From contig NZ_CP050177.1 of the NCBI RefSeq assembly GCF_011694815.1, forward strand, positions 2,531,001 to 2,595,000: 64,000 bases of DNA, read 5' to 3'. Every line of letters starts with the position of its first letter. The stretch's first letter is position 1. A program made the translations under genes and the position numbers. The stretch is from Streptomyces liangshanensis. GTDB lineage: Bacteria; Actinomycetota; Actinomycetes; Streptomycetales; Streptomycetaceae. Shown piece by piece: positions 34,083 to 44,137 of this stretch. Under the pieces are notes generated by a model. It did not search any database, had not been told where the DNA came from, and saw nothing but the letters and a program-made list of their open reading frames with translations.

Positions 34083-34098
34083 CTTGGCCTAGACCTTT
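34083..34098. promoter_or_regulatory. DasR-responsive element (dre) of dasA, distal
   Basis: CTTGGCCTAGACCTTT, 11 of 16 matches, 24 bp from the proximal site (centre to centre). A double site between dasA and dasR fits known regulation of dasA. Confidence 0.65.
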
Positions 34099-34156
34099 GG
34101 GGGTGTCAAGGGTGTATAAGAAGGACAGTCGCGTCCGTTATCGGACCGACACCTGA

Positions 34157-35017
<861 letters not shown>

Positions 35018-35115
35018 CCGGCCGGGGGGTTCCCTCGGCCCTGGCCGTCCCCTAGATTTCCTGCGCGTTGCAAAGGCGATCAGTGGAACGGCGAGCAGTG
35101 AGGGGACGAGCGCGC

Positions 35116-35409
35116 ATGTCAGAAGCACCTCCAGAAGCACCGTCAGGACCCGGGGGGAGCCCCCCTCCCCCCGTGGTCACCCCGGTCCGCGTGGTCATCG
35201 CGCTCTGTCTGGTCGCGCCCTTCGTGGCGCTGCTGTGGGTGGGTTCGTACGCGAAGACCGACCCGGCGTTCATCGGCATCCCGTTCTTCTACTGGTACCA
35301 GATGCTGTGGGTCGTCGTGTCGGCCGTACTGACCATGGTCGCCCACCAGTTGTGGCAGCGTGACCAGCGCGCCCGTACGGGATCCGGGAAGGGCGGTGGC
35401 TCGCGATGA
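35116..35409 (+). CDS. DUF3311 small membrane protein
   Basis: 97 residues, Pro-rich N-terminus and two transmembrane helices (VVIALCLVAPFVALLWVG; YWYQMLWVVVSAVLTMVAHQLW). The family typically precedes sodium:solute symporter genes and is probably a small partner subunit. Its stop overlaps the symporter ATG by four bases, so the two are made together. Confidence 0.88.
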   Translation: MSEAPPEAPSGPGGSPPPPVVTPVRVVIALCLVAPFVALLWVGSYAKTDPAFIGIPFFYWYQMLWVVVSAVLTMVAHQLWQRDQRARTGSGKGGGSR

Positions 35410-37049
35410 ACGACGGTGTGAACGGCGTCGCCCTCGGCGTCTTCATCTTCTTCTTCCTGGCCGTCACGGTCATGGGGTTCCTCGCGGCGCGCTGGCGCCG
35501 GGCCGAGAACGAGCAGAGCCTCGACGAATGGGGCCTGGGCGGGCGGTCGTTCGGCACGTGGGTCACCTGGTTCCTGCTCGGCGGTGACCTCTACACGGCG
35601 TACACCTTCGTGGCCGTGCCCGCGGCGATCTACGCGGCGGGCGCGGCGGGCTTCTTCGCCGTGCCGTACACGATCCTCGTCTACCCGCTCATCTTCACCT
35701 TCCTGCCGCGGCTGTGGTCGGTGTCGCACAAGCACGGGTACGTGACCACCTCGGACTTCGTCCGGGGCCGGTTCGGCTCCAAGGGGCTCTCGCTGGCGGT
35801 CGCCGTCACCGGGATCCTCGCGACCATGCCGTACATCGCGCTGCAACTGGTCGGCATCCAGGCCGTGTTGGACGTGATGGGCGTCGGCGGCGGCAAGGAC
35901 ACCAACTGGTTCGTGAAGGACCTGCCGCTGCTGATCGCGTTCGCGGTGCTCGCCGCGTACACGTACTCGTCGGGGCTGCGGGCACCCGCGCTGATCGCGT
36001 TCGTGAAGGACACCCTGATCTATCTGGTGATCATCGTGGCCATCATCTACATCCCGATCAAACTCGGCGGCTTCGACGACATCTTCGCGAAGGCGGGCGA
36101 CGCGTTCGCGCAGAAGAACCCGGCGACCGGGGCGCCACGCGGCGCGCTCGCGCCGGGCGAGGCCCAGCAGTGGGGGTACGCGACCCTCGCGCTCGGCTCG
36201 GCGCTCGCGCTCTTCATGTATCCGCACTCGGTCACGGCGACGCTCTCCAGCCGCAGCCGCGAGGTGATCCGGCGCAACACCACGATCCTGCCGCTGTATT
36301 CGCTGATGCTGGGCTTGCTGGCGCTGCTCGGCTTCATGGCGATCGCCGCCGGGGTGAAGGTCGACAACGGGCAGCTGGCGATCCCCCAGCTCTTCGAGAA
36401 CATGTTCCCCGACTGGTTCGCGGGCGTGGCCTTCGCGGCGATCGGCATCGGCGCGCTGGTGCCGGCCGCGATCATGTCGATCGCGGCGGCGAACCTGTTC
36501 ACCCGCAACATCTACAAGGACTTCATCAGGCCGGACGCGACCCCGGCGCAGGAGACGAAGGTCTCCAAGCTGGTGTCGCTGCTGGTGAAGGTGGGGGCGC
36601 TGGCCTTCGTCCTGACCATGGACAAGACCGTCGCGATCAACTTCCAGCTGCTGGGCGGGATCTGGATCCTCCAGACGATGCCGGCGCTGGTCGGCGGGCT
36701 CTTCACCCGCTGGTTCCACCGGTGGGCGCTGCTCACCGGCTGGGCGGTGGGCATGCTGTACGGCACGATCGCCGCGTACGGCGTCGCGAGCCCGACGCAG
36801 GCGCACTTCGGCGGTTCGTCGAAGGAGATCCCCGGGATCGGCGAGATCGGCTACATCGGCCTGACGGCCTTCGTGCTGAACCTCGTGGTGAGCGTGGTCC
36901 TGACGTTCGTCATGAAGGCGCTCAAGGCCCCGGAGGGCATCGACGAGACGACCCCGTCGGACTACACGGCGGACATCGGCGACCCGGGCGTCAAGAAGGA
37001 CCTCCCCCTGGCCCCGACCACCCCGTCGGACCCGGACCCGGTGCGCTGA
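35406..37049 (+). CDS. mctP: Monocarboxylate uptake permease, sodium:solute symporter family
   Basis: 547-residue SSS-family transporter with about 13 membrane helices, predicted to take up lactate, pyruvate, propionate or other monocarboxylates. Early landmarks: SLDEWGLGGRSFGTWVTWFLLGGDLYTAYTFVAVP, then YVTTSDFVRGRFGSK and IPALFENMFP-like segment IPQLFENMFPDWFAGVAFAAIGIGALVPAAIMSIAAANLFTRN split over the core. C-terminal 45 residues polar. Coupled to the DUF3311 gene. Substrate inferred from family name only. Confidence 0.9.
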   Translation: MNDGVNGVALGVFIFFFLAVTVMGFLAARWRRAENEQSLDEWGLGGRSFGTWVTWFLLGGDLYTAYTFVAVPAAIYAAGAAGFFAVPYTILVYPLIFTFLPRLWSVSHKHGYVTTSDFVRGRFGSKGLSLAVAVTGILATMPYIALQLVGIQAVLDVMGVGGGKDTNWFVKDLPLLIAFAVLAAYTYSSGLRAPALIAFVKDTLIYLVIIVAIIYIPIKLGGFDDIFAKAGDAFAQKNPATGAPRGALAPGEAQQWGYATLALGSALALFMYPHSVTATLSSRSREVIRRNTTILPLYSLMLGLLALLGFMAIAAGVKVDNGQLAIPQLFENMFPDWFAGVAFAAIGIGALVPAAIMSIAAANLFTRNIYKDFIRPDATPAQETKVSKLVSLLVKVGALAFVLTMDKTVAINFQLLGGIWILQTMPALVGGLFTRWFHRWALLTGWAVGMLYGTIAAYGVASPTQAHFGGSSKEIPGIGEIGYIGLTAFVLNLVVSVVLTFVMKALKAPEGIDETTPSDYTADIGDPGVKKDLPLAPTTPSDPDPVR

Positions 37050-37088
37050 GGGTGCGCTGACGGGCGCCGAGGGGCGCCGACGTACGGC

Positions 37089-37127
37089 GGAAGGCGGGCC
37101 GCCCGGACTCCGGGCGGCCCGCCTTCC
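37089..37127 (+). terminator. Terminator after mctP
   Basis: Perfect 18-bp arms (37089-37106 and 37110-37127) with a 3-nt loop. Confidence 0.85.
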
Positions 37128-37160
37128 CGCTTCCGACACACGGGGGCGAAACGGGGCGCG

Positions 37161-37208
37161 ACACTACATCTAGGGGGTGCCTCATCGTGCGCCCCCCAGA
37201 TGTATGCT
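37161..37208 (+). promoter_or_regulatory. Pair of NrdR boxes
   Basis: ACACTACATCTAGGGG (37161-37176) and an inverted partner with core CAGATGTATG (37197-37206). The core centres are 33 bp apart, three helical turns, as expected for the NrdR repressor of ribonucleotide reductase genes. The pair precedes the riboswitch. Confidence 0.7.
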
Positions 37209-37343
37209 CGACCTCGTTGTCGACGCAGGGGAATCCGGTGTGAATCCGGAACTGTCCCGCAACGGTCTGCTGTGGTGTGCTTTGTCATACCCGTGAGTCC
37301 GAATACCTGCCGGCAACGCATCCGGCTCGACCGAACCGGATGC
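37207..37343 (+). ncRNA. Cobalamin (B12) riboswitch
   Basis: All conserved blocks are present in order: AGGGGAATCCGGTGTGAATC, CCGGAACTGTCCCGCAACGG, GAGTCCGAATACCTGCCGGC. A perfect 8-bp hairpin (37318-37325 with 37336-37343, GCATCCGG) follows and should be the expression platform. It lies upstream of nrdA; in S. coelicolor coenzyme B12 represses nrdABS through such a riboswitch. Confidence 0.95.
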
Positions 37344-37470
37344 CAGGACGTCCGGGCCTCGAGGCTGGGCCGGAGACGCCGTGGTTCGTGCTGCCCGCAG
37401 ACGGGTCGTACGGCCCCCGCGCCCCCGCTTCCCCGCCGACGGCCCAGAGCCGAGCGAGGGAGAGCACCAC

Positions 37471-39903
37471 GTGACCATCGCGCCAGCCGATCCGGCTTCA
37501 GGCATCTCCGAGGTCTCCGCGCAGGAGACCGACGGACCCGGGACCGCGTTGCTGCGGCTCCTCACCGACCTGACCGCCGATCTGCCCGACACCGACCCCG
37601 GACGCGTCGCCGGCGCCGCGCTGCGTGGCCGCAACGCCCGGTCGGACGAGGCCGAGCTGCGCGAGCTCGCCACCGAGGCGGCCGCGGGGCTCATCTCCGA
37701 GGACCCGGCCTACTCCCGGCTGGCCGCCCGGCTGCTCACCCGTACCATCGCCGAAGAGGCCGCGAGCCAGGGCGCCGTGGCGTTCTCCGCGTCCGTCGCC
37801 GTGGGGCACCGCGAGGGCCTCATCGCCGACCGCACGGCCGAGTTCGTCGCGCTGCACGCCGACTTCCTGGACGCGCTGATCGACCAGGACGCCGACGACC
37901 GCTTCGGCTACTTCGGGCTCCGTACCCTCTTCAGCCGGTACCTGCTCCGCCACCCGATCACCCGCAAGGTCGTCGAGACCCCCCAGCACTTCATGCTGCG
38001 CGTCGGCGCCGGTCTGGCCGAGGACAACAGCGTCCGCGCGCTGGACGAGGTCGCCTCCCTCTACCGCCTGATGAGCCGCCTGGACTACCTCCCGTCCTCG
38101 CCGACGCTCTTCAACTCCGGTACGCGCCACCCGCAGATGTCCTCCTGCTACCTGCTCGACTCCCCGCTGGACGAGCTGGACTCGATCTACGACCGCTACC
38201 ACCAGGTGGCGCGCCTGTCGAAGCACGCGGGCGGCATCGGCCTCTCGTACTCCCGCATCCGCTCGCGCGGTTCGCTGATCCGCGGCACCAACGGGCACTC
38301 GAACGGCATCGTCCCGTTCCTGCGGACCCTCGACTCCTCGGTCGCGGCGGTCAACCAGGGCGGCCGGCGCAAGGGCGCGGCCTGCGTCTACCTGGAGACC
38401 TGGCACGCGGACCTGGAGGAGTTCCTGGAGCTGCGGGACAACACCGGTGAGGAAGCGCGCCGTACGCACAACCTGAACCTCGCCCACTGGATCCCGGACG
38501 AGTTCATGCGCCGCGTCGACGCGGACGGCGAGTGGTCGCTGTTCTCCCCCGCCGACGTCCCGGAGTTCGTGGACCTGTGGGGCGACGAGTTCGACGCCGC
38601 GTACCGCAAGGCGGAGGCCGCGGGCCTGGCGCGGAAGACCATCCCGGCCCGTGAGCTGTACGGCCGCATGATGCGCACGCTCGCCCAGACCGGCAACGGC
38701 TGGATGACCTTCAAGGACGCGTCGAACCGTACGGCCAACCAGACCGCCCTGCCCGGCAAGGTCGTCCACTCCTCCAACCTCTGCACGGAGATCCTGGAGG
38801 TCACGGACGACGGCGAGACCGCCGTCTGCAACCTCGGCTCGGTCAACCTCGGCGCCTTCGTGCTCGATTCGGGCGAGATCGACTGGGAGCGGCTGGACGA
38901 GACCGTCCGTACCGCCGTCACCTTCCTCGACCGGGTCGTGGACATCAACTTCTACCCGACCGAGCAGGCCGGCCGCTCCAACGCCAAGTGGCGCCCGGTG
39001 GGCCTGGGCGCGATGGGCCTCCAGGACGTCTTCTTCAAGAAGCGCCTGCCCTTCGACTCCGCCGAGGCCGCCGCGCTCTCCACGAAGATCGCCGAGCGGA
39101 TCATGCTCGCCGCGTACGAGGCGTCCTGCGCGCTCGCCGAGCGCAGCGGCCCGCTCCCGGCGTGGTCGGAGACCCGTACCGCCGCCGGGGTCCTGCACCC
39201 CGACCACTACGACGTCGAGCTGAACTGGCCGGAGCGCTGGGACGCGCTGCGCGCCCGCGTCGCGAAGAGCGGCATGCGCAACTCCCTGCTCCTCGCGATC
39301 GCGCCGACCGCGACCATCGCGTCGATCGCGGGCGTGTACGAGTGCATCGAGCCGCAGGTCTCCAACCTCTTCAAGCGCGAGACGCTGTCGGGCGAGTTCC
39401 TCCAGGTCAACTCGTACCTGGTGCAGGAGCTCAAGAACCTGGGCGTCTGGGACGCGCAGACCCGTGAGGCGCTGCGCGAGTCCAGCGGCTCGGTGGCCGG
39501 CTTCACCTGGATCCCGGCGGAGGTGCGCGAGCTGTACCGCACCGCGTGGGAGATCCCGCAGCGCGGCCTGATCGACATGGCGGCGGCCCGTACGCCGTTC
39601 CTCGACCAGAGCCAGTCGCTGAACCTGTTCCTGGAGACGCCGACCATCGGGAAGCTCAGCTCGATGTACGCGTACGCCTGGAAGAAGGGCCTCAAGACCA
39701 CGTACTACCTGCGCTCGCGCCCCGCGACGCGCATCGCCCGCGCGGCGGGCGGCGCCCAGGCCGCGGCCGCCGCGCCGGCCGCCACCATCCCGCTCCAGCA
39801 GGCGTCTTCTTCGCCGGCTCAGTCCGGCAACCCGATGGTCCCGGACGCGGACGCGATCGCCTGCTCCCTGGAGAACCCCGAGTCCTGCGAGGCCTGCCAG
39901 TAA
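37471..39903 (+). CDS. nrdA: Class Ia-type ribonucleotide reductase, large subunit
   Basis: Reduces ribonucleoside diphosphates to deoxy forms with NrdB. 810 residues. The active-site triad is N436, C438, E440 in SSNLCTEI; the redox pair is C226 (MSSCYLLDSP) and C453 (AVCNLGSVNL). The C-terminal ESCEACQ carries the CxxC that takes electrons from thioredoxin. No clear ATP-cone motif (VxKRDG) at the N-terminus. GTG at 37471 with GAGGGAGAG upstream. Controlled by NrdR boxes and the B12 riboswitch, so that it backs up the B12-dependent class II enzyme encoded elsewhere in Streptomyces. Confidence 0.96.
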   Translation: MTIAPADPASGISEVSAQETDGPGTALLRLLTDLTADLPDTDPGRVAGAALRGRNARSDEAELRELATEAAAGLISEDPAYSRLAARLLTRTIAEEAASQGAVAFSASVAVGHREGLIADRTAEFVALHADFLDALIDQDADDRFGYFGLRTLFSRYLLRHPITRKVVETPQHFMLRVGAGLAEDNSVRALDEVASLYRLMSRLDYLPSSPTLFNSGTRHPQMSSCYLLDSPLDELDSIYDRYHQVARLSKHAGGIGLSYSRIRSRGSLIRGTNGHSNGIVPFLRTLDSSVAAVNQGGRRKGAACVYLETWHADLEEFLELRDNTGEEARRTHNLNLAHWIPDEFMRRVDADGEWSLFSPADVPEFVDLWGDEFDAAYRKAEAAGLARKTIPARELYGRMMRTLAQTGNGWMTFKDASNRTANQTALPGKVVHSSNLCTEILEVTDDGETAVCNLGSVNLGAFVLDSGEIDWERLDETVRTAVTFLDRVVDINFYPTEQAGRSNAKWRPVGLGAMGLQDVFFKKRLPFDSAEAAALSTKIAERIMLAAYEASCALAERSGPLPAWSETRTAAGVLHPDHYDVELNWPERWDALRARVAKSGMRNSLLLAIAPTATIASIAGVYECIEPQVSNLFKRETLSGEFLQVNSYLVQELKNLGVWDAQTREALRESSGSVAGFTWIPAEVRELYRTAWEIPQRGLIDMAAARTPFLDQSQSLNLFLETPTIGKLSSMYAYAWKKGLKTTYYLRSRPATRIARAAGGAQAAAAAPAATIPLQQASSSPAQSGNPMVPDADAIACSLENPESCEACQ

Positions 39904-40916
39904 TGAGTTCCACCGAGAAGAACCTGCTCGACCCGGGCTTCGAACTGACCCTGCGCCCCATGCGCTACCCGGACTTCTACGAGCGCTACCGCGACGCGAT
40001 CAAGAACACCTGGTCGGTGGAGGAGGTCGACCTCCACTCGGACGTCGCCGACCTCGCCAAGCTCTCCCCCGGCGAGCAGCACATGATCGGCCGGCTGGTC
40101 GCGTTCTTCGCGACGGGCGACTCGATCGTCTCCAACAACCTGGTGCTGACGCTCTACAAGCACATCAACTCCCCCGAGGCGCGGCTGTACCTGTCCCGCC
40201 AGCTCTTCGAGGAGGCCGTGCACGTCCAGTTCTACCTGACGCTGCTCGACACCTACCTGCCCGATCCGGACGACCGGGCGGCCGCGTTCGACGCGGTGGA
40301 GGAGATCCCGTCGATCCGCGAGAAGGCGCAGTTCTGCTTCCGCTGGATGGACTCGGTGGAGAAGATCGACCGGCTGGAGACGAAGGCGGACCGCCGGCGC
40401 TTCCTGCTCAACCTGATCTGCTTCGCGGCGTGCATCGAGGGGCTGTTCTTCTACGGGGCCTTCGCGTACGTGTACTGGTTCCGCTCGCGCGGTCTGCTGC
40501 ACGGCCTGGCCACCGGCACCAACTGGGTGTTCCGTGACGAGACGATGCACATGAACTTCGCGTTCGAGGTCGTCGACACCGTCCGCAAGGAGGAGCCCGA
40601 CCTCTTCGACGACGCGCTCCAGCAGCAGGTCACGGACATGCTGAAGGAGGCCGTCGAGGCGGAGTTGCAGTTCGGCCGCGACCTGTGCGGCGACGGTCTG
40701 CCGGGCATGAACACGGAGTCGATGCGCGAGTACCTGGAGTGCGTCGCGGACCAGCGCCTCCAGCGCCTGGGCTTCCCTCCGGTGTACGGCTCGCAGAACC
40801 CGTTCTCCTTCATGGAGCTCCAGGGCGTCCAGGAGCTGACCAACTTCTTCGAGCGCCGCCCGTCGGCGTACCAGGTGGCGGTGGAGGGGTCGGTCGCGTT
40901 CGACGACGACTTCTAG
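39903..40916 (+). CDS. nrdB: Class Ia-type ribonucleotide reductase, small (radical) subunit
   Basis: 337-residue ferritin-like R2 protein that makes the tyrosyl radical. Ligands and radical site are intact: D73 (GDSIV), E104, H107 and Y111 (EEAVHVQFY), the Glu in CIEGLFFYG and the Glu/His of RDETMHMNF. The ATG overlaps the nrdA stop (TAATG). A strong terminator follows, so the unit as seen here is nrdAB. Confidence 0.96.
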   Translation: MSSTEKNLLDPGFELTLRPMRYPDFYERYRDAIKNTWSVEEVDLHSDVADLAKLSPGEQHMIGRLVAFFATGDSIVSNNLVLTLYKHINSPEARLYLSRQLFEEAVHVQFYLTLLDTYLPDPDDRAAAFDAVEEIPSIREKAQFCFRWMDSVEKIDRLETKADRRRFLLNLICFAACIEGLFFYGAFAYVYWFRSRGLLHGLATGTNWVFRDETMHMNFAFEVVDTVRKEEPDLFDDALQQQVTDMLKEAVEAELQFGRDLCGDGLPGMNTESMREYLECVADQRLQRLGFPPVYGSQNPFSFMELQGVQELTNFFERRPSAYQVAVEGSVAFDDDF

Positions 40917-40940
40917 GCGACCGCTGTACGAACGACCGGG

Positions 40941-40978
40941 GCGCGCCCCGCCTCCGCCGCGGCGGGGGCGGGGCGCGC
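40941..40978. terminator. Terminator after nrdB
   Basis: GCGCGCCCCGCC (40941-40952) pairs with GGCGGGGCGCGC (40967-40978); lies between convergent genes. Confidence 0.8.
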
Positions 40979-40985
40979 TTCCGCG

Positions 40986-41519
40986 TCATCCGTCGAAGAG
41001 TCCGAAGAGGTGGACAAAGCCGTACACCCACACGGCCGAGACGACGAGGACGACCAGCAGGCACCCGCCCCCGAGGAGCAGCTTCCCCAGGAGGCCGAAC
41101 GGCCGCGCGTCCCCGTGGGGGTCGTCCCTTCCCTCCGTCGGTACGGAGTCCCAGTCGACGGGCCGCCCGAACGCGGCCGAGCAGGCGGTCCGCACGGCGG
41201 CCAACTGCGCGACGGCGAAGGCGGAGGCCGCGAGCGCCTCGGGCCCCTGCCAGGCCAGCGCCCGCATGAGCCGCTCGGGGTCGGCGTACCGCGCCTCGAA
41301 CGCGGCGGTCTCGCCGGCGTCCCTGTCCTCGTCCAGGTACGCCCACCGCCCGGCCTCGGCGCGGTCGCCGTAGAGCCGGTAGACGTCGGCGAGCCGGCGC
41401 CGGAGCGTCAGGTCGTACGGGTACGAGGAGACGAGGCCGCGCAACCGCTGCCGCGCCAGGGGTATCCGCCCGGCGACCAGATCCGCCTCGACCCGCGCCA
41501 GGGTGTCTGTGGGTGCCAT
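40986..41519 (-). CDS. DUF6584-family protein
   Basis: 177 residues. The N-terminal half is helical and TPR-like (TLARVEADLVAGRIPLARQRLRGLVSSYPYDLTLRRRLADVYRLYGD), and a single transmembrane helix stands near the C-terminus (GGGCLLVVLVVSAVWVYGFV). Unknown role; family name recalled from Streptomyces annotation. Convergent with nrdB. Confidence 0.75.
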   Translation of the reverse strand: MAPTDTLARVEADLVAGRIPLARQRLRGLVSSYPYDLTLRRRLADVYRLYGDRAEAGRWAYLDEDRDAGETAAFEARYADPERLMRALAWQGPEALAASAFAVAQLAAVRTACSAAFGRPVDWDSVPTEGRDDPHGDARPFGLLGKLLLGGGCLLVVLVVSAVWVYGFVHLFGLFDG

Positions 41520-41701
41520 GCCCCCATGGTCGGCGCCCCGCCGGAGGCACGCGACGCGTTTTCCCGGAGGGTAGGGGGCCCCACTCCACGTCCCAGCCCG
41601 CGGAACGCCGCGCGCACCGCGCCTCGGCGCGTCGGGGCCGAGCGGTCGATGCCCGCGAACTGCCGCCGTCAGGTGGCGTGGCGCCCTATAAGGTCCCCGG
41701 C

Positions 41702-42166
41702 ATGGGTGTTGTGCTCGGCACGCGGTTGGTCGCTCTCGTGGGTGCCGTGGTGACCGTTGCCGCGGGGCTCGGGGTCAGGGGCTGGGCCGGGGGTGACTTC
41801 GCCAAGTACGCGGGCGACGCGTTGTACACCGTGCTGGTCCACGCGCTCGTCGTGTGTGTCGTCCCCCGGGTGCGGCCACGCGTCGCCGCCGTCGGGGCGT
41901 TCGCGTTCAGTTGCGGTGTCGAGCTGCTTCAGCTCACCCCGGTACCGGCCGGGCTCGCCGCGCGCAGCGGGCTGGCCCGGCTGGTGCTGGGGTCGACGTT
42001 CAACGCGCCTGACCTGCTGTGGTACGCGGTCGGGGCCGGCGCGGCAGCGGTCGTGCACTCGGCGCTCGCGCGCTCGGCGGCGCGGGTCCGTCGGCCCGTG
42101 CGGCCCCTGGATCCCCCCTCCGGACTGTCGCGTCGCGCAACTGGCGGTCGATCGACAGGTCCTTGA
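41702..42166 (+). CDS. DUF2809 small membrane protein
   Basis: 154 residues with four predicted transmembrane helices (LVALVGAVVTVAAGLGVRGW, YTVLVHALVVCVVPRV, VGAFAFSCGVELLQLTP, DLLWYAVGAGAAAVVHSAL) and a basic tail. VELLQL and STFNAPDLLWYAVG are the family's recognisable parts. Function unknown. TATAAG 9 nt before the ATG suggests a leaderless or nearly leaderless mRNA. The last 167 bp run antisense to a small minus-strand gene. Confidence 0.82.
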   Translation: MGVVLGTRLVALVGAVVTVAAGLGVRGWAGGDFAKYAGDALYTVLVHALVVCVVPRVRPRVAAVGAFAFSCGVELLQLTPVPAGLAARSGLARLVLGSTFNAPDLLWYAVGAGAAAVVHSALARSAARVRRPVRPLDPPSGLSRRATGGRSTGP

Positions 42167-42242
42167 GGAGCCAGAGCAGGGGCGGGACGGCCAGGAGGGC
42201 GAACAGGAGCGTAAGGGCGAGAAACGCCAGGAAGGTGTCCAT
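42000..42242 (-). CDS. Possible small membrane protein
   Basis: 80 residues: one transmembrane helix at the very start (MDTFLAFLALTLLFALLAVPPLLWLL), then KDLSIDRQLRDATVRRGDP and a low-complexity Pro/Arg/Ala tail. The start resembles small Streptomyces membrane proteins, but 167 bp overlap antisense with the DUF2809 gene and the tail looks random, so the real end or existence of the gene is uncertain. Confidence 0.4.
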   Translation of the reverse strand: MDTFLAFLALTLLFALLAVPPLLWLLKDLSIDRQLRDATVRRGDPGAARADGPAPPSARAPSARPLPRRPRPRTTAGQAR

Positions 42243-42323
42243 GTCCCCACTGTCGGCGATGCGGTCGACGAAAAGCAGTGGCAGGACTGTCAGCGAACCT
42301 CGAATTACTGCCACACTGGCGGC

Positions 42324-43328
42324 ATGCTGAAAAACGTCGCCGCCGTCCTGCTCGACGGAGTCCACCCGTTCGAACTCGGCGTCGTCTGCGAGGTGTTCGG
42401 ACTCGACCGCAGCGACGACGGGCTCCCCGTCTACGACTTCGCCGTCGTCTCCGGCGAGGGACCGGTGCTCCGCACGCACGCCGGATTCACCCTCGGCTCG
42501 CTCGCCGGGCTCGAACGGCTGGAGGAGGCCGACCTCATCGCCGTACCCGCGGGGGACGCCTACGTGGAGCGCGAGTTCCCCGAGGAGCTGCTGGCCGCGC
42601 TGCGGCGCGCCGTCGACCGGGGCGCCCGCGTCCTCAGCGTCTGCACCGGCGGCTACCTGCTGGGCGCCGCGGGCCTCCTGGACGACCGCCGCTGCACCGT
42701 GCACTGGCGGCACGCCACCGACCTCGCCGCCCGCTTCCCCCGGGCACGGGTCGAGCCCGCCGTGCTGTACGTCGAGGACGGCCCGGTGATCACGTCCGCC
42801 GGTACGGCCGCCGGCATCGACGCGTGCCTGTATCTCGTACGCCAGGAACACGGCCCGGAGATCGCCAACGCGCTGGCCCGCCGCATGGTCGTCCCGCCCC
42901 ACCGCGACGGCGGCCAGGCGCAGTTCATCGAGCGGCCGCTGCCCGTGGCCTGCGACACCGTCGGGGACGTGCTGTCCTGGATGGAACGCCACCTGGACCG
43001 CGAGATGACCGTGGAACAGCTCGCCGAGCGCGCCCACATGTCGCCGCGTACGTTCGCCCGCCGCTTCCAGCAGGAGACGGGGACCACCCCGTACCGCTGG
43101 CTCCTGCGCCAACGGGTGCTGCTGGCACAGGAGTTGCTGGAGGGGACGGACGAGACGGTGGACCGGGTCGCGGGACGGGCCGGGTTCGGGAACGCGGCGG
43201 GGCTGCGCCACCACTTCCTGCGGACGCTCGGGACGACCCCGAACGCGTACCGGCGCACGTTCCAGGGACCGGGACCGCTGTCGGCCTCACCGGCCCGCGA
43301 ACCTCAGGCGTTCGGGACCGTCTCGTAG
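42324..43328 (+). CDS. GlxA-family (DJ-1/PfpI plus AraC) transcriptional regulator, possible NrdS
   Basis: 334 residues: N-terminal DJ-1/PfpI-like domain ([56 protein letters not shown]) and C-terminal double AraC helix-turn-helix ([67 protein letters not shown]). In S. coelicolor an AraC-like gene, nrdS, is the third gene of nrdABS. This may be its counterpart, but three other genes and a terminator separate it from nrdB. The last 25 bp overlap the convergent def gene. Confidence 0.85.
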   Translation: MLKNVAAVLLDGVHPFELGVVCEVFGLDRSDDGLPVYDFAVVSGEGPVLRTHAGFTLGSLAGLERLEEADLIAVPAGDAYVEREFPEELLAALRRAVDRGARVLSVCTGGYLLGAAGLLDDRRCTVHWRHATDLAARFPRARVEPAVLYVEDGPVITSAGTAAGIDACLYLVRQEHGPEIANALARRMVVPPHRDGGQAQFIERPLPVACDTVGDVLSWMERHLDREMTVEQLAERAHMSPRTFARRFQQETGTTPYRWLLRQRVLLAQELLEGTDETVDRVAGRAGFGNAAGLRHHFLRTLGTTPNAYRRTFQGPGPLSASPAREPQAFGTVS

Positions 43329-43960
43329 CGCGCCGTGCCCTCTTCCATCTGCTTGAGCGCGTCCTTGCGGTCCCGCTTCGACAGCCGGTCGATGTACAGG
43401 TATCCGTACAGGTGGTCCGTCTCGTGCTGGAGGCAGCGCGCGAAGTAGCCGGTCCCCCGCACCTTGACCGGATTGCCCTGGGCGTCCTGGCCGCGCACCA
43501 CCGCGTAGTCGGGGCGGGGCAGGGCCGCGTACGCCGTCGGGACCGACAGGCAGCCCTCGTTGGAGTCGTCCAGGTGACGCTTCTCCGGCGGCAGCTCCTC
43601 CAGCACCGGGTTGCAGATCGCCCCGACGTGGCGCTTGCCGTCGTCGTCCGGGCAGTCGTACACGAAGACCTTGAGGTCCACGCCGATCTGGTTGGCGGCG
43701 AGGCCCACGCCCTCCGCCGTGTGCTGGCTGGCGAACATGTCGTCGATCAGCGCGGCGAGGGAGTCGTCGAACTCCGTGACGTCCCGGCACTCCTTGTGGA
43801 GCACCGGATTCCCGACGACGGTGATCGGGCGGGACGTGCCGCGCTCGCGGTGTGCCAGCTCACGCTCCGCGGCGCCCGCCGTGTCGTCGGCGAACCCGTC
43901 CGCCGTCCCCGCCACGAGGGTCCCACTGTCGATCCGCTGGTCCGTCTCCTGCTGCGCCAT
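43304..43960 (-). CDS. def: Peptide deformylase
   Basis: Removes the formyl group from new proteins; needs a metal. 218 residues, with an acidic N-terminal extension of about 40. The three signature motifs are complete: [17 protein letters not shown] (Cys ligand) and QHETDHLYG (two His ligands and catalytic Glu). Streptomyces have several def genes; this long form ends [16 protein letters not shown]. No strong ribosome site is visible at the ATG (43960). Confidence 0.94.
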   Translation of the reverse strand: MAQQETDQRIDSGTLVAGTADGFADDTAGAAERELAHRERGTSRPITVVGNPVLHKECRDVTEFDDSLAALIDDMFASQHTAEGVGLAANQIGVDLKVFVYDCPDDDGKRHVGAICNPVLEELPPEKRHLDDSNEGCLSVPTAYAALPRPDYAVVRGQDAQGNPVKVRGTGYFARCLQHETDHLYGYLYIDRLSKRDRKDALKQMEEGTARYETVPNA

Positions 43961-44137
43961 GTCCGCAGTACGCCTTCCTCGGTTCCCGATGCTGCCCGCA
44001 CGATCGGCACGATGTGCCCGTACAGCCTAAGGGCAGTGCCCAGCGGCGTTCAGCAGTCGGCCGGATCCGGCCGAACCCCGCCCGGCAGGGCACGAGCACC
44101 TACGGCGGGGCGACGCATGGCCGCCCCGGCGTACCCC

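Larger units (their letters stand above)
37050..37470 (+). other. nrdAB upstream region
   Basis: 421 bp between mctP and nrdA. In order: the mctP terminator, two NrdR boxes, a cobalamin riboswitch, its hairpin, and the nrdA ribosome site (GAGGGAGAG). Confidence 0.8.

Noticed and set aside
36047..36511. Minus-strand frame inside mctP
   Set aside because: Antisense of transmembrane segments; no ribosome site and no conserved motif.
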